This document shows positions 62,536 to 64,000 of a stretch of 64,000 nt of DNA, in pieces. Source of the stretch: Acidobacteriota bacterium (lineage in GTDB: Bacteria; Acidobacteriota; Vicinamibacteria; Vicinamibacterales; Vicinamibacteraceae); the NCBI GenBank assembly GCA_020845575.1, contig JADLFL010000013.1:1-64000 (forward strand). The letters are read 5' to 3'. The notes below the pieces were generated by a model. The model was given only the letters and a program-made list of their open reading frames with translations. It was not told the origin of the DNA and made no database searches. Made by a program: the position numbers and the translations under genes. Numbering within the stretch: the first letter of the stretch is position 1; every line of letters begins with the position of its first letter.

Positions 62536-64000
62536 TCAGCGTACCAGCACGTGCGAGGGGTGCAAGGGGGTGGTCTGCTCCAGCGTGGCTGGCGTGCGGT
62601 GCGACGAAGAGGGCGGCAGGTGCATCCGCCACCACGCATCGGCGTCCTCACCGCTCCAGTGCCACGCGTCGACACACGCGTCGAGCATCCGGATGAGCGC
62701 CCGGGCACTGGCCGGACGTTCCTCCGGCTTCTTCGCGAGGCACTGCAACACCACACGCTCGAGGTCAGCAGCGATCGGCAACTCCGTCCGCTCGGAGGGA
62801 GGCGTCGGCACCTTCTGCACGTGCGCGACGGCGAGCGCGGTAGGACTCGTCTCATTGAAGACCAGGGAGCCCGTCAGCAGGAAGTACGCCACGCATCCGA
62901 GCGTGTAGAGATCGGCGCGACCGTCGATCCGCTCTTCACCCATCGCAATCTCTGGCGCGATGTAACCCGGCGTGCCCGCCGACACGCCGTCGACGGTGAG
63001 GTGCGTGAGGTCTTCGACCTGCGTCGGCTTCACGAGCCCGAAGTCGAGCACCTTCACGAAGTCGTGCTGCAGGGCCACCTTGCACGCCATGATGTTGGAC
63101 GGCTTGAGGTCGCGATGCACGAGGCCTCGTGCGTGCGCTTCTTCGAGCGACAGGCACACCTGGCGCATCAGGTGAATCACCCGTGACCCCGGCTGCGGAC
63201 CGAAGACCTGCACGAGCTTCTGCAGACTGACGCCGTCGAGCAGTTCCATCACGAAGTAGAAGTGCCCGTCGCGCGACGTACCGAAGTCGTACAGATAGAC
63301 CGTGTGCGGGCTCTGCAGATCCGCCGTGACGCGCGCTTCGCGCTCGAAACGCCGCATGGCCACGTCGGCCTGCCGCGCCGACGCGTCGTGCATCAGCTCC
63401 GGCCTGATGATCTTGATCGCGGCTTCGCGCGCGAGCATCTTGTGACGCGCGCGCCACACCTCACCCATGCCCCCGCGCCCGATGAGCGACTCCAGGTGGT
63501 AGCTGCCGAGGTCCTGTGCCTTCTGCGCGGCGACTTCCATGCCTTGGACGCGCCGGGCGATGAGGTACGCCCAGAGTGCGGCCGCATACGGCATCACCAG
63601 CCACGCGAGCAGTCTGTTGATCGGCAGCGGCTGCAGGTCCAGGCGGCCCTGGTTGATGGCGTACGCCACCGGCCACATCGTGGCCGCCAGGAGCGCCACG
63701 CACAGAGTGACCGCCGGCCTGTTCGGCACGAGCAGTCCGACGATGATGATCCAGACCGCCAGGTTGGAGCCGCCCCGCACGAACGCCGTCGAGTCGAAGG
63801 GCACGGTGGTTTCGATCGTGGCGATCGAGAAAGCCACCACGACCTCGAAGACCATCCCCAGTCGCAGGATGGTCAGCGCGGGGACGACGCGGTAGTGCTG
63901 GAGCGCGATGATGCCCGCCGCCAGCAGGACGTTGGCCAGCAGCGCCAGCGCGTTCACCGGGTCCTGCTGGATGGCGACGGCCTCCGGCTGGAGCGCACGC
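62536..64000 (-). CDS. Membrane Ser/Thr protein kinase, N-terminus outside the window
   Basis: The frame is open to the window edge with protein-like sequence (RALQPEAVAIQQDPVN before the first candidate GTG at 63957), so the start is likely beyond 64000. The N-terminal part has about five membrane spans. The kinase domain has the Gly loop IGRGGMGEVWRARHKM, the Lys in EAAIKIIRPE, HRDLKPSNIM, and DFGLVKP with SAGTPGYIAPEIAMGEERID. It thus has all residues for activity and is of the PknB-like (Hanks) type, with a membrane part before rather than after the kinase. It lies in one operon with the NTT-HEAT gene, which may be a target. Confidence 0.92.
   Translation of the reverse strand, partial: RALQPEAVAIQQDPVNALALLANVLLAAGIIALQHYRVVPALTILRLGMVFEVVVAFSIATIETTVPFDSTAFVRGGSNLAVWIIIVGLLVPNRPAVTLCVALLAATMWPVAYAINQGRLDLQPLPINRLLAWLVMPYAAALWAYLIARRVQGMEVAAQKAQDLGSYHLESLIGRGGMGEVWRARHKMLAREAAIKIIRPELMHDASARQADVAMRRFEREARVTADLQSPHTVYLYDFGTSRDGHFYFVMELLDGVSLQKLVQVFGPQPGSRVIHLMRQVCLSLEEAHARGLVHRDLKPSNIMACKVALQHDFVKVLDFGLVKPTQVEDLTHLTVDGVSAGTPGYIAPEIAMGEERIDGRADLYTLGCVAYFLLTGSLVFNETSPTALAVAHVQKVPTPPSERTELPIAADLERVVLQCLAKKPEERPASARALIRMLDACVDAWHWSGEDADAWWRMHLPPSSSHRTPATLEQTTPLHPSHVLVR

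Overview
The window is GC-rich, densely packed bacterial chromosome with mostly 1-4 bp gene overlaps. The best fit is an Acidobacteriota member, probably of the Vicinamibacteria/subdivision 6 kind. The grounds are an Oar-type TonB-dependent receptor with an N-terminal carboxypeptidase-regulatory domain, a gluconate-dehydrogenase-subunit-3 protein beside a GMC oxidoreductase, SpoIVB/S55 and NTT-type proteins, a fused aroD-aroE, and envelope genes of a Gram-negative (BamD, Omp85 barrel). This placement comes from gene content only; no rRNA marker is present. I see no transposase, phage gene, integron or CRISPR array.

Layout. 1-2182: SOS-type group (partial lexA, DUF3467, a Y-family polymerase-like protein with a clamp motif but degraded active site). 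2288-8314: divergent gluconate-DH-subunit-3/GMC pair, then the large TonB-dependent receptor. 8473-16811: housekeeping run nth, zincin, rsmA, rnj, ftsK, amidase. 16819-19234: pepA with a small membrane protein, and a divergent PKD-like secreted protein. 19245-30403 (minus strand): an aromatic amino-acid supraoperon in the order aroDE-trpE-trpG-trpD-trpC-trpF-trpB-trpA-aroQ-aroF-tyrA::GNAT, preceded by a trp leader peptide with three consecutive Trp codons and an attenuator. 30508-34633: S55 peptidase and beta-propeller protein. 34784-40207 (minus): ECF sigma/anti-sigma pair, two Dpp-type permeases, a sigma-54 activator.

40309-48039 is a nine-gene run (aroC, def, fmt, rsmB, PASTA protein, rpe, thioesterase, epimerase, bamD). 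It is followed by pgsA (antisense, tail overlap with bamD), a sugar nucleotidyltransferase and a phosphohexomutase, tRNA-Gly(CCC), a small DUF3592-like membrane protein, a sigma-54 response regulator with a kinase fragment lacking the ATPase domain, a BON protein and a HAD phosphatase. A 570-bp gene-poor stretch (55442-56009) holds a probable decayed small gene. The end of the window (56022-64000) holds an Omp85-type barrel, an exported protein with a kinase-like catalytic loop, two NTT-type transporters facing tail to tail with a 77-bp overlap, and a membrane Ser/Thr kinase running off the edge.

Together the genes cover chorismate synthesis and its conversion to Trp and Tyr, peptide start processing (def, fmt), ribosome maturation (rsmA, rsmB), RNA decay (rnj), cell division and wall remodelling (ftsK, amidase, PASTA), and envelope biogenesis. 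The points most worth follow-up are the trp attenuator, the repeated occurrence of a TANNNT box 6-9 nt before start codons (suggesting leaderless mRNAs), the TyrA-GNAT fusion, the kinase-like exported protein, the histidine kinase without ATPase domain, and the inactive-looking Y-family polymerase beside lexA.
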